This document shows, one piece after another, positions 26,479 through 35,770 of a DNA stretch of 64,000 nucleotides. Position numbers and translations under genes: made by a program. Numbering within the stretch: the first letter of the stretch is position 1; each line of letters opens with the position of its first letter. Source of the stretch: Tepidibacter mesophilus (GTDB lineage Bacteria; Bacillota; Clostridia; Peptostreptococcales; Peptostreptococcaceae); contig NZ_BDQY01000005.1 in assembly GCF_002724055.1 (NCBI RefSeq), positions 62,001 to 126,000 of the forward strand. The letters run 5' to 3'. The notes under the pieces are model-generated. The model was not told the origin of the DNA. It worked only from the letters and a program-made list of their open reading frames with translations, and did not search any database.

Positions 26479-26784
26479 TTATGCTACTTTTTTTATGCTA
26501 TTAATTCTAATCTTTGAATTATTTTTATTATTGCTTACTAAAATTGTAGCTGTAATTGCTGCTATAATATCTATTTCTTCATCTAATTCATTAATTTCTT
26601 TATATTCATTGTTTTTAGATGCAATAACTGCCGTTTCTAATTTTTTTTCTCTTTTTAAATCTTTTTTATAGAAAATGACTTTAAATAGTTCTAAAATCTG
26701 AGAAATTATAAAAAGACTTATGAATACTACGCTCATACTTAAAAAAGTGATTTTAATACCTTCTAAAATAGTTATATGTTCCAT
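26479..26784 (-). CDS. oadG: Oxaloacetate decarboxylase gamma-type subunit
   Basis: 101 residues with a single membrane helix near the N-terminus (FLSMSVVFISLFIISQILEL) and a charged cytoplasmic tail (DELDEEIDIIAAITATI). This matches the small subunit that assembles the decarboxylase at the membrane. It lies between oadA and the biotin carrier in one transcript. Confidence 0.82.
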   Translation of the reverse strand: MEHITILEGIKITFLSMSVVFISLFIISQILELFKVIFYKKDLKREKKLETAVIASKNNEYKEINELDEEIDIIAAITATILVSNNKNNSKIRINSIKKVA

Positions 26785-26797
26785 AATACTGCCCTCC

Positions 26798-28165
26798 TTA
26801 CATAATAACTTCTATATTACAAATATCATCTTTTTTATTTTCTAAGAAATCTTTAGCAACCTGAGGAAAAAGAGCGAATGATAAAATATCTTCTTCACTT
26901 TTATATAAACCTTTTATCTCTTTTTTAATATCTTCAAATCCAGGTTTTAAAAGATCTGCTGGTCTTATAGTTATAACTTCTTCATTTCCTATAATTTTTT
27001 GCTTTATTTCTTCTTTTATAGGGGCTGGTGATTTTCCATAAAGACCTTTTACATAATCTTTTATCTCTTTAGGTACCATTTTATATCTTTCTCCTGTTAA
27101 AACATTAAATACTGCTTGAGTTCCTACCATTTGACTAAGTGGAGTTACAAGTGGTGGAAATCCTAAGTCTTCTCTAACTCTCGGAACTTCAGCTAAAACT
27201 TCTTCATATTTATCTTCTGCATTTTGCATTTTAAGTTGAGATAAAAGATTTGAAAGCATTCCTCCTGGAACTTTATAGCTTAAAGTCTTAGGTTCAGTAT
27301 TTAATACTTTAGGATTTAAAACTTTATTTTCTAAGTATTTTTCTTTTATAGGTTTGAAATACGATGCTATTTCATTTAAAGCTTTTATATTAAGCTTAGG
27401 GTCTCTTTCACTTTCTGAAAATGCTATAGCCAAAGACTCAGTAGCTGGTTGAGAAGTTCCTCCTGAAAAAGGAGATATAGCAGTATCTATAATATCAACT
27501 CCAGCTTCTACAGCCTTCATATATGTCATTGATGCTATTCCACTAGTAGCATGAGTATGAAGTTCTATAGGAAGTTTTGTATTCTTCTTTATTTCATTTA
27601 TAAGTTCATATGTGCTGTAAGGAGTAAGTATACCTGCCATATCCTTTATACATATAGAATCTGCCCCTATACTTTCCATTTGTTTTACTAAATTTATATA
27701 ATAATCTAGTGTATGAACTTTACTTGTTGTATAAGATATAGCGCACTGACAATGAGCTTTTTCTTTTTTTATAGCTTTTACTGAAGTTTCTAAATTTCTT
27801 GTATCATTTAAAGCATCAAATACACGAATTATATCTATCCCATTTTCTATAGATTTTTGTATGAATTTTTCAACTATGTCATCAGGATAATGCTTATATC
27901 CTAACAGATTTTGACCTCTTAAAAGCATTTGAAGCTTTGTATTTTTTACTCTTTTTCTTATTTCTCTTAATCTTTGCCATGGATCTTCATTTAAAAATCT
28001 AAGACATGAATCAAATGTTGCTCCGCCCCAAACCTCCATAGCATAATAATTAGCTTTATCCATAACCTCAAGTATTGGAAGTATTTCGTCAGTTGTAAGC
28101 CTTGTTGCTATAAGTGATTGGTGTCCATCCCTTAATGCAGTTTCCGTTATTTTAAGCCTATCCAC
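26798..28165 (-). CDS. oadA: Oxaloacetate decarboxylase alpha subunit (carboxyltransferase)
   Basis: Moves CO2 from oxaloacetate to biotin, leaving pyruvate. About 455 residues: a TIM barrel beginning ITETALRDGHQSLIATR, with CIKDMAG and the metal-ligand motif ELHTHATSG, then a conserved PYC/OAD domain. No biotin domain is attached. GTG 28165 has AAAGAGGTG six bases upstream; upstream ATG codons lie within the aminotransferase gene. 13 bases separate it from that gene. Confidence 0.94.
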   Translation of the reverse strand: MDRLKITETALRDGHQSLIATRLTTDEILPILEVMDKANYYAMEVWGGATFDSCLRFLNEDPWQRLREIRKRVKNTKLQMLLRGQNLLGYKHYPDDIVEKFIQKSIENGIDIIRVFDALNDTRNLETSVKAIKKEKAHCQCAISYTTSKVHTLDYYINLVKQMESIGADSICIKDMAGILTPYSTYELINEIKKNTKLPIELHTHATSGIASMTYMKAVEAGVDIIDTAISPFSGGTSQPATESLAIAFSESERDPKLNIKALNEIASYFKPIKEKYLENKVLNPKVLNTEPKTLSYKVPGGMLSNLLSQLKMQNAEDKYEEVLAEVPRVREDLGFPPLVTPLSQMVGTQAVFNVLTGERYKMVPKEIKDYVKGLYGKSPAPIKEEIKQKIIGNEEVITIRPADLLKPGFEDIKKEIKGLYKSEEDILSFALFPQVAKDFLENKKDDICNIEVIM

Positions 28166-28178
28166 GATATTCACCTCT

Positions 28179-29369
28179 TTATTTAATCGCATTTTCAATT
28201 CTTTCAAGTCCTTCTTTTATATTATCAATAGAAGTTGCATAAGAAAGTCTTATATAATTTTCAACTCCAAACCCAATACCAGGAACAACCGCTACCTTAG
28301 TTTTATCAAGAAGATAATCAGCAAAATCCATCGAGTTATTTATTTTTACTCCATTAAATTCTTTTCCTATTATTTTAGATATATTTACCATTACATAAAA
28401 TGCACCTTTAGGTTCTTTACATGATAAATTAGAAATACAGTTTATCTTATCTACCATATATTTTCTTCTTTCATTAAAAGCTTTTACCATGACATTCACC
28501 ATATCTTGATCTCCTTTTAAAGCTTCAATCGTTGCATATTGAGCAATTGTATTAGGATTTGATGTAGCATGACTTTGAAGATTTGTCATTATATTACTTA
28601 TTTCTTTATTAGCTGCAGTATATCCTATTCTCCAGCCTGTCATAGCATAGCCTTTTGAAACTCCATTTATAATTATTGTTAAATCTTTTATTTCTTCTCC
28701 AAATGATGCTACACTAACGTGTTTTCCTTCATAAATAAGTTTTTCATAAATTTCATCAGATATTACATAAATGTTATTATCAACTGCTATTTTAGCTATT
28801 TCTCTTAATTCATCCTTAGTATAAACTGCTCCAGTTGGGTTATTTGGACTATTTAATATTATTGCTTTAGTCTTTTCATTTATTGCTTTTAAAAGATTTT
28901 CTTTAGTATATTTAAATCCATCTTTTTCTAATGCTTCAACAAATACTGGTACAGCATCTGCTAGTTTTACAAGTTCTGGATAACTAACCCAGTATGGAAG
29001 AGGAACTATTACTTCATCTCCGGGATTACATATAGCTTGTAGTGCATTAAATAGTGAATGCTTCGCTCCATTAGACACAACTATATTTTCTGAAATATAT
29101 TCTAGATTATTATCCTTTTTAAATTTCTCACATATAGCTTCTCTAAGTTCAGGAAGTCCTGATGCTGCAGTATATCCTATATTTCCATTTGCAATAACAT
29201 GAATTGCTGCATTTCTTATATAATCTGGAGTTTTAAAATCTGGTTCTCCAGCTCCAAAGCTTATTACATTTTCACCATCTGCTTTCATTTTTTTTGCTTT
29301 TGCTGTAATATCTAAAGTTACTGACGGTGAAATTGCTATATTTTTTTCTGATAATTTTTTATTCATCAT
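28179..29369 (-). CDS. Aspartate aminotransferase (class I, PLP)
   Basis: Converts aspartate and 2-oxoglutarate to oxaloacetate and glutamate. 396 residues; NSPNNPTGAVY (~178), YVISDEIYEKLIYEG and the PLP-Lys motif INGVSKGYAMTGWRIGY (~237) fit the aspartate aminotransferase I-gamma group. Position between asparaginase and oxaloacetate decarboxylase supports this specificity. AAGGAG precedes ATG 29369. Confidence 0.92.
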   Translation of the reverse strand: MMNKKLSEKNIAISPSVTLDITAKAKKMKADGENVISFGAGEPDFKTPDYIRNAAIHVIANGNIGYTAASGLPELREAICEKFKKDNNLEYISENIVVSNGAKHSLFNALQAICNPGDEVIVPLPYWVSYPELVKLADAVPVFVEALEKDGFKYTKENLLKAINEKTKAIILNSPNNPTGAVYTKDELREIAKIAVDNNIYVISDEIYEKLIYEGKHVSVASFGEEIKDLTIIINGVSKGYAMTGWRIGYTAANKEISNIMTNLQSHATSNPNTIAQYATIEALKGDQDMVNVMVKAFNERRKYMVDKINCISNLSCKEPKGAFYVMVNISKIIGKEFNGVKINNSMDFADYLLDKTKVAVVPGIGFGVENYIRLSYATSIDNIKEGLERIENAIK

Positions 29370-29395
29370 TATTCTTCTCCTTTATATATGAAATA

Positions 29396-29469
29396 GAAAC
29401 TACAAGACTTATGAAAAGAGGAATATAAATGTATAAAGACTAATCTCTTATTCATAATGTCTTAGTTTC
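29396..29469 (-). repeat. Long imperfect inverted repeat between ansA and the aminotransferase
   Basis: Arms of ~24 bases (GAAACTACAAGACTTATG... and its near-complement ending CTTAGTTTC) flank a 24-base loop. No T-run follows, so an mRNA processing or stability hairpin within the operon is more likely than a terminator. Confidence 0.55.
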
Positions 29470-29476
29470 TTACTCT

Positions 29477-30535
29477 CTAAGCCATTTTTTGATTGTCTAA
29501 ATCATTATTATCAATACCTACGTTTCCTACGAAAGGCTTTTCAACTAAATTCTTCACTTCATTCATATTATCTGATTTTGCAAGTGCCCACATGAGTTTT
29601 GGTACCAACGCTTCTGTATTCATATCCTTTGCATATATAATCTTATTTTGAGCAAGTTTTTTTCCAACCTCATAAATGTCAAAATCAACACCTTCCTCCA
29701 TACATTGTGTTGTTACAACTACTGCAATATTTGAGTCTGTCAATTCCTTTACTTTTAATGTAATATCATAATTTTCAAAAGGAATTCCACCAATTCCATA
29801 ACTTTCTATAATAACTCCCTTGTAATTATCTTTTATATAATCAAATATCTTTGAATCTATTCCTGGAAATAACTTCAAAACCAATATTTTTTCACAAAGA
29901 TTATTATTAAATTTTATTTGTTCTTGTTGTTTTACATAGTAATTTTGTCTCTGTTGTTTTACATAATAATTCATAACTGAATAATTGTAATTAATCTTAC
30001 CATGCTTTATAGTTGCTATATATGGAAAATTAACACTTTCAAAAGCATCGAAACTACGTGTTTTCATTTTAACAGCTCTTGTTCCATTTATTAATTTTCC
30101 ATCAAATACTACAAATACTCCCGATATATCTTCCATTGCAAACATTATTGCATCACTTAAATTCTGACAAGCATCCGTTCCAAATTCTTCTATAGAATAT
30201 TGAGATCCTGTTACTACTACAGGTTTATTAACCCCTTGAAGCATATACGTCAAAGCTGCTGATGTATATGCCATTGTATCTGTTCCATGTGTGATTACAA
30301 ATCCGTCATATTTATCATAATTTGCATATACACATTCAGCTATGTGAATCCACCTAGAAGGATTCATATTAGTGCTATCGATATTCATTATAAGTTCGCC
30401 TGATATATTGCAAAGTTTAGATACATTTGGTATATATTCTAAAAGTTCGTTTACATCATAGCTCGGAGCAAGTCCATCTCCTTTATCTGATGATGCTATT
30501 GTTCCCCCTGTTGCAATTATTAGTATATTTTTCAT
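29477..30535 (-). CDS. ansA: L-asparaginase, type I
   Basis: Hydrolyses asparagine to aspartate and ammonia. Catalytic threonines are in IATGGTIASS (~12) and VITHGTDTMAYTS (~90). About 352 residues, cytoplasmic (no signal peptide). A 27-base tandem duplication at 29918-29971 encodes NYYVKQQRQ then NYYVKQQEQ near residue 195, a stretch not typical of the family. ATG 30535 has AGGAG seven bases upstream; an earlier in-frame start is not supported. It supplies aspartate to the next gene. Confidence 0.93.
   Translation of the reverse strand: MKNILIIATGGTIASSDKGDGLAPSYDVNELLEYIPNVSKLCNISGELIMNIDSTNMNPSRWIHIAECVYANYDKYDGFVITHGTDTMAYTSAALTYMLQGVNKPVVVTGSQYSIEEFGTDACQNLSDAIMFAMEDISGVFVVFDGKLINGTRAVKMKTRSFDAFESVNFPYIATIKHGKINYNYSVMNYYVKQQRQNYYVKQQEQIKFNNNLCEKILVLKLFPGIDSKIFDYIKDNYKGVIIESYGIGGIPFENYDITLKVKELTDSNIAVVVTTQCMEEGVDFDIYEVGKKLAQNKIIYAKDMNTEALVPKLMWALAKSDNMNEVKNLVEKPFVGNVGIDNNDLDNQKMA
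29918..29971 (-). repeat. 27-bp tandem duplication inside ansA
   Basis: Copies at 29918-29944 and 29945-29971 match at 23 of 27 positions and keep frame, adding nine residues. Confidence 0.85.
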
Positions 30536-30571
30536 ATGAACACTCCTATACAAATAAAATTAATTTTGCTC

Positions 30572-31996
30572 TTATGCTTCCATTTCTTGATTATTATCAT
30601 AATTTGTAAACTCAACTTTTTCTCCAATCCATTGATATTTACCCATATAACCATAAATTATTGTAATTGCTAAACATGTGAATGCAAGCCACATATAAGG
30701 CAAATATTGAAGTGTAGGAACACCTAATATACCAGCCATAAATATACCATTATCACTCCAAGGAACCATACCAGCTGTTAATGTTCCTCCAAATTCTGTA
30801 TTTCTTGAAAGAACTCTTCTGTGAACTTTTAATTCATCATAATTTTTTGCCATAATTTTTGGAGTGAGTATTAAAGGAACATACATTGCACTTCCGAATA
30901 CATTACCCAGTACTGAGATTCCTACTGTTGCTGTAGCAAGTCTTCCTGTGTTTGTAGTCCAGTTCTCAAACTTTTTAGCTATAACTTCAAGTAATCCAAT
31001 TTTATCTAGAAGCCCTCCAACTCCAAGACCAAATATGATAATTACTATAGATCCAAGCATAGAAGAAATTCCTCCACGACCTAGTATATTATCAACAAAA
31101 TCAACTCCAGTACTTATATCAAATGGATTATATAATGTTGCTAAAGCCGAAACGGGATCCATTCCTTGAAATATTACTGCCCAAAGAGCTCCTAAAAATG
31201 CTCCAAATGCAATAACAGGAAGAGAAGGCTTTCTCTTTGCAAGAAGCGCAATTATTATAAGCATAGGTAAAAAACAAAATACACTAATATTAAAATTGCT
31301 ATTTAACGCATTCATAAACATTTCGATTCTGCCAAGATCTACATTCTGTCCTCCATACTTTAAACCAGTAATAGTAAAAAGAATACATGTAATTAAAAAA
31401 CCAGGAATACTAGCTGGAGCCATACCTTTTATATGATCCATAACATCAATACCTGACATTGAAGCAGTAAGAACAGTACTATCTGATAATGGTGATATCT
31501 TATCTCCAAAATACGAACCTGATAATACAGCACCTGCAACAAGTGGAAGAGGAATTCCAAGACCTTGGCCAATACCCATCATGGCAATCCCTGCAGTTCC
31601 TGCAGTTCCCCATGAAGTTCCAGTTGCAATAGATGTTAACGCACATATGAAAAGAGTAGCTAATAAGAAAATTTTAGGACTTATTACTTTTAAACCATAA
31701 TAGATAAGACTTGGTACAATACCTCCTGCAATCCAAGTTCCAACCAATGCACCAACTGCTATAAGAATCAATATTGCATCCATACCATTATATATGCCCT
31801 TTGCTATAGAATGTTCAAGATCCTTGTAGCTGTGACCTAACTTAATTCCAAGACCAATTATAACAAACCATGAAATAAATAATGCTAACTGTATTGGTAA
31901 TTCAAATACAGTAGTAAATGAAAAAGCAAGTGCAAGGAAAATACTTAGTACAACACTCACCTGAAACATAGATGGTAATTTTATTTTTTTCTTCAT
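30572..31996 (-). CDS. NhaC-family Na+/H+ (or amino/organic acid) antiporter
   Basis: 474 residues, about twelve helices. GTSWGTAGTAGIAMMGIG and GSYFGDKISPLSDSTVLTA are signature segments of NhaC antiporters. The family includes sodium/proton and malate/lactate exchangers. As the first gene of the asparagine-degrading operon, it could import asparagine/aspartate or use the Na+ gradient made by OadB; sequence alone does not decide. A sigma-54-type promoter lies upstream. Confidence 0.88.
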   Translation of the reverse strand: MKKKIKLPSMFQVSVVLSIFLALAFSFTTVFELPIQLALFISWFVIIGLGIKLGHSYKDLEHSIAKGIYNGMDAILILIAVGALVGTWIAGGIVPSLIYYGLKVISPKIFLLATLFICALTSIATGTSWGTAGTAGIAMMGIGQGLGIPLPLVAGAVLSGSYFGDKISPLSDSTVLTASMSGIDVMDHIKGMAPASIPGFLITCILFTITGLKYGGQNVDLGRIEMFMNALNSNFNISVFCFLPMLIIIALLAKRKPSLPVIAFGAFLGALWAVIFQGMDPVSALATLYNPFDISTGVDFVDNILGRGGISSMLGSIVIIIFGLGVGGLLDKIGLLEVIAKKFENWTTNTGRLATATVGISVLGNVFGSAMYVPLILTPKIMAKNYDELKVHRRVLSRNTEFGGTLTAGMVPWSDNGIFMAGILGVPTLQYLPYMWLAFTCLAITIIYGYMGKYQWIGEKVEFTNYDNNQEMEA

Positions 31997-32069
31997 AAAA
32001 CTTTAGCCCTCCCTTAATAAGATGATTTTTATAGAAATGTAATAACTAGCATTTCATTATTAATTATTA

Positions 32070-32083
32070 GCAATTTCCATGCC
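32070..32083 (-). promoter_or_regulatory. Sigma-54 promoter of the asparagine operon
   Basis: Minus-strand GGCATGGAAATTGC has GG at -24 and GC at -12 with the exact ten-base spacing, about 75 bases before the nhaC-family start. Confidence 0.75.
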
Positions 32084-32159
32084 GTTTTTGCAAAATATTT
32101 TGAAATTATACGAAACGACCAATGAAAACGTTGTCCTAGTTGAGTTTTTAAAATATTCA

Positions 32160-32195
32160 AAAAAAAGATAAGTCCTCTTTCTTGACTTATCTTTC
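32160..32195 (-). terminator. Terminator of the kinase/regulator operon
   Basis: AGATAAGTC and GACTTATCT enclose a 9-base loop and are followed by eight T on the minus strand. Confidence 0.88.
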
Positions 32196-32213
32196 TCTTA
32201 AATATTTAATACA

Positions 32214-32252
32214 TGGAAATAAATTTCCACGTTAGTGTGAAATTTATTTCCA
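32214..32252. promoter_or_regulatory. Tandem dyads, candidate activator sites
   Basis: TGGAAATAAATTTCCA (32214-32229) is a perfect dyad; GTGAAATTTATTTCCA (32237-32252) is a weaker copy. Centres are 23 bases apart and about 140-175 bases upstream of the sigma-54 promoter, suiting an enhancer for the adjacent NtrC-type regulator. Together they also form one large inverted repeat. Confidence 0.6.
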
Positions 32253-32254
32253 CA

Positions 32255-33616
32255 TTATTTTAAATTATATTCTGTTAGTTTATTAAAAAGCTGTCTTCTA
32301 CTTATATCCATAACTTTTGCAGCCTGTGAAATATTGTATTCGCATTTTTCTAAGACTTGTTCAATATATTTTTTTTCAGCCTCTTTTCTTATATCTTTTA
32401 AAGACTTTATATTTTCTTTTGTTTCAACTTCTTTTTTCTTAACTTTATACTTTGGTATATCCATTTCTCTTATAACACCATTTTCAGATAAAACAACTAA
32501 TCTTTCAACTATATTTTTAAGTTCTCTAATATTTCCGGGATAATCATATGAAAGTAAAAAATCCATTACTTCCTTTTCAATTTTATTTACATACTTTTTC
32601 AATTCAACTTTTGATTTTTCTAAAAAGAAATCAATAAGAATTGGCAAATCTTCTTGTCTATCTCTTAAAGGAGGAATTTCTATAGTTATTGTACTTATCC
32701 TATAAAATAAATCCTCTCTAAATTCTCCATCTTCTATGGCTTTCTCCAAATCCTTATTAGTAGCACAAATCAACCTAAAATTAGCATCTATTGACTTATT
32801 ACTTCCTAATCTCTCAATTGTTCTTTCCTCAATTGCTCTTAAAAGTTTAACCTGTGTGCTTAAAGAAGTATCTCCTAACTCATCCATAAATAAAGTACCA
32901 TTGTGCGCTGCTTCAAACTTTCCTTTTCTTCTTTCTAAAGCACCCGTGAATGCACCTTTTTCATGACCAAATAATTCAGATTCTAAAAGACTAGGAGAAA
33001 GAGCATGGCAGTTAACGGGAATAAAATGTTTATCTTTTCTATCACTACAATTATGAATATATCTTGAAAATACTTCTTTTCCAACTCCTGATTCTCCTAA
33101 AATCAAAATATTGACATTACTATTTGCCGCCTTTTTTCCTATATCTAATATCTTTGTGAACTTTTTATTATTTGTTTTTAGCATAAATTTTGAATATTTT
33201 TGTTCATTTTTTAAAACCTCATTATCTTTTTCAAGAGTTTCTATTTTCTTTAGTTTTTCAATCTCAATTAGAAGTTCCTCTGGATCATGACTTTTTACAA
33301 AGTATGAAAATGCACCTTTTTTCATAGCCTCTACTGCATTTTTCACACTCCCATATCCTGTTATTATTATAACTTCTATATCAGAAATTTCTTTTTTTAT
33401 TTCTTCAATAAGCTTTATCCCATCCATTCCTTTCATTATAAGATCTGTTAAGACAAGATTATAGCTTTTTTTTTCTAATATTTTTAAAGCTTCCTCCCCG
33501 CTTTGAGCATCGTCTACATAATATCCCTTACTCTCAAGTATCATCCTAATAACTTCCCTGTATTCTTCTTCATCATCTACAACAAGTATCTTAAAATGAC
33601 TATTGTTTTTGTCCAT
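32255..33616 (-). CDS. Sigma-54-dependent response regulator (NtrC family)
   Basis: Activates sigma-54 promoters when phosphorylated by the neighbouring kinase. Receiver domain ~5-120 with phospho-Asp in VLTDLIMKG, AAA+ domain ~145-380 with Walker A GESGVGKE, the sigma-54 loop GAFTGA and LFMDELGD, and a C-terminal Fis-type HTH (NISQAAKVMDISRRQLFNKL). ATG 33616 follows GGGGAG and overlaps the kinase gene. Probable target: the operon immediately downstream. Confidence 0.93.
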   Translation of the reverse strand: MDKNNSHFKILVVDDEEEYREVIRMILESKGYYVDDAQSGEEALKILEKKSYNLVLTDLIMKGMDGIKLIEEIKKEISDIEVIIITGYGSVKNAVEAMKKGAFSYFVKSHDPEELLIEIEKLKKIETLEKDNEVLKNEQKYSKFMLKTNNKKFTKILDIGKKAANSNVNILILGESGVGKEVFSRYIHNCSDRKDKHFIPVNCHALSPSLLESELFGHEKGAFTGALERRKGKFEAAHNGTLFMDELGDTSLSTQVKLLRAIEERTIERLGSNKSIDANFRLICATNKDLEKAIEDGEFREDLFYRISTITIEIPPLRDRQEDLPILIDFFLEKSKVELKKYVNKIEKEVMDFLLSYDYPGNIRELKNIVERLVVLSENGVIREMDIPKYKVKKKEVETKENIKSLKDIRKEAEKKYIEQVLEKCEYNISQAAKVMDISRRQLFNKLTEYNLK

Positions 33617-35633
33617 TTTCTTCAACTCCCCTCAAAGGCAAAATTATTTTAAAAGTTGTCCCTTGTCCTATTTGACTAGATACCTTTATTTCTCCACCAA
33701 ATTTTTTAATCTCATTGTAAGTTATAAATAACCCTAAACCAGTACCCTCACCCGCACATTTTGTTGTAAAAAAAGGATTAAATATATTTTCAATATCTTC
33801 TTTTTTTATTCCATGCCCAGTATCTGAAAATAAAATTGTAATAGAATCATCAGTTTCTAAACATGATATACTAAGAACTCCACTATTAGGCATTGCATCT
33901 ATTGCATTTGATATAAGATTTATTAATATATGTTTAAGAGACTCTTCATTAAAGTAAATTTTTAGTCCATATTCACATTCTACTTTATAATTAATATTTT
34001 GTTTTTCCATTTTTTTTAAATTTAATTCAAGCATATTGTCTATAATGCTCCTCAAATCAATATTCTCAATATTATTATTAGATATTCTAGAAAAGTTTAA
34101 AAGATTATCTATTATATTACTAGCTTTTTCAACTGATTTTTCCATAACTTTTATTGATTTACCCATCTTTTCTATATCGTCATTTATATTATTTTTTAGA
34201 ACATAGCAATGACTTCTTATTAATCCCAGAGGATTTCTAATTTCATGAGCAACTCCAGCTGCAAGCTGACCTACTGCAGACATCTTATTTGAATGGAGTA
34301 GCTGCCTTTCACTTATTCTAATTTTTGTAATATCCCTTATCATTACAAGAACCCTGTGTATTGAATTTGTGTCATCTACAAGATGAAATGTATTAATTTC
34401 ATAAATATTTTTTTTATAATTAAACTCCATATTATAATTTTTTCCTTCTTCAAAAGTCTTTTTTATTATACAGCTTCCACATTCCATGCTCAATATTCCA
34501 GGATAATCTTTACAGTATGTTCCTATTATATTTTCTTTATTAGAATTAATATAATTACTAAAGGACTTATTAACATTTACTATTCTGCACTCATTATTAA
34601 GTACTATCATAAAATGAGATAATCCATCAAATGTAATCTCAAGATCATTTCTGCTTATATAAAGTTCTTTTGTTCTTTTATCTACTTCTTTTTTTAGTTC
34701 CTTATTCCAAGAAAAAAATAAATATGAAGCTATAAATATTATTAATATAAAAAATAAAACAATAAGTCCATATCTTTCTTTTGTAGTTTCCTTTATTATT
34801 GGGGTTGAAATTCCAAACCATTTTTGCTGTATTTTGATCATTGTATTTTTCTTTTTTAAATTGTAAATACCTTTATTCAATATTCCTAGAAGAATTTTTT
34901 CAGACTTTGGAACTGCAAGTACAGACTCTTTTTCATAAAGCGGTTTATCAAGTATTTTATAGTCGTCTTTTAAATTTAGAACTTCCATAAAATAACTTAT
35001 AACAGACTCATCTCCAACCATTGCATCCACTTGTTCCTCTTTAAGTAGATTCATTCCTTCGAAATAATCTCTAGTTAAATTGTAATCTATTTTTCCCGAC
35101 TTAGAAGAAAGAAATTCTATTACATAATCCCCCTCTTGTGCAGTCACTTTTTTCCCTACTAAATCTATATAATTTTTTATATTTTTTTCATTTTTAGGAA
35201 CTACTATAACCGCTCTTTGGTAATATATAGGATTAGAAAGAAGATATTTTTTTGATCTTTCTTCAGATGGATACATATCACAAATATCAGTTTCACTTTT
35301 TTGAAGACTTTCAAGAGCCTTATTCCAAACAAGAGGTTCAAACTTTATCTCAGTTTCAAGTTCAATTGAAAGAGCTCTTAAATAATCAATTACAAGACCT
35401 TGATACTGCTTACTTTCTTCATCAACATATCTAAGAGGTGGAGAATTATTATCTGCACCATAAATTATTGGTCCATGCTTCTTAAGCCATTCTTTTTCTT
35501 CTTTCGTTATCTGATTTGAGTGTTTAAAATATTCATAAAGATTTATATCATATTCTATTCTCATATAGCTTTCAATAAAAAAAATTATGAGTAATATCAT
35601 TACTAATGAAGCTACTATGATTTTTCTTTTCAT
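33600..35633 (-). CDS. Sensor histidine kinase with periplasmic binding-protein sensor
   Basis: 677 residues. N-terminal membrane segment (~4-22), an extracellular SBP_bac_3-like sensor (~45-275; GLVIDYLRALSIELETEIKFEP, VDAMVGDESVISYFM), second helix (~285-310), a PAS-like domain with cysteines CGSCIIKK (~405), HisKA with AAGVAHEIRNPLG and a C-terminal ATPase (LISNAIDAM, DTGHGIK, GTGLGLF). SBP_bac_3 sensors usually bind amino acids, so asparagine or aspartate is a reasonable ligand given the downstream operon. Ends within the regulator gene. Confidence 0.92.
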   Translation of the reverse strand: MKRKIIVASLVMILLIIFFIESYMRIEYDINLYEYFKHSNQITKEEKEWLKKHGPIIYGADNNSPPLRYVDEESKQYQGLVIDYLRALSIELETEIKFEPLVWNKALESLQKSETDICDMYPSEERSKKYLLSNPIYYQRAVIVVPKNEKNIKNYIDLVGKKVTAQEGDYVIEFLSSKSGKIDYNLTRDYFEGMNLLKEEQVDAMVGDESVISYFMEVLNLKDDYKILDKPLYEKESVLAVPKSEKILLGILNKGIYNLKKKNTMIKIQQKWFGISTPIIKETTKERYGLIVLFFILIIFIASYLFFSWNKELKKEVDKRTKELYISRNDLEITFDGLSHFMIVLNNECRIVNVNKSFSNYINSNKENIIGTYCKDYPGILSMECGSCIIKKTFEEGKNYNMEFNYKKNIYEINTFHLVDDTNSIHRVLVMIRDITKIRISERQLLHSNKMSAVGQLAAGVAHEIRNPLGLIRSHCYVLKNNINDDIEKMGKSIKVMEKSVEKASNIIDNLLNFSRISNNNIENIDLRSIIDNMLELNLKKMEKQNINYKVECEYGLKIYFNEESLKHILINLISNAIDAMPNSGVLSISCLETDDSITILFSDTGHGIKKEDIENIFNPFFTTKCAGEGTGLGLFITYNEIKKFGGEIKVSSQIGQGTTFKIILPLRGVEENGQKQ

Positions 35634-35718
35634 CCGAAAGTTCCTCCGTCAAACATATTCCTATTATAATCAATAAGTACTTTTATTATATCATTAAATT
35701 ATTATATTAACCTTAAAT

Positions 35719-35760
35719 AACCTCTTTACAAAAGTTATACAACTCTTGTAAAGAGGTTTT
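35719..35760. terminator. Terminator of the histidine operon
   Basis: AACCTCTTTACAA and its inverted copy form a 13-bp stem. The T-run is short on both strands. Confidence 0.75.
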
Positions 35761-35770
35761 ATATGAGTTT

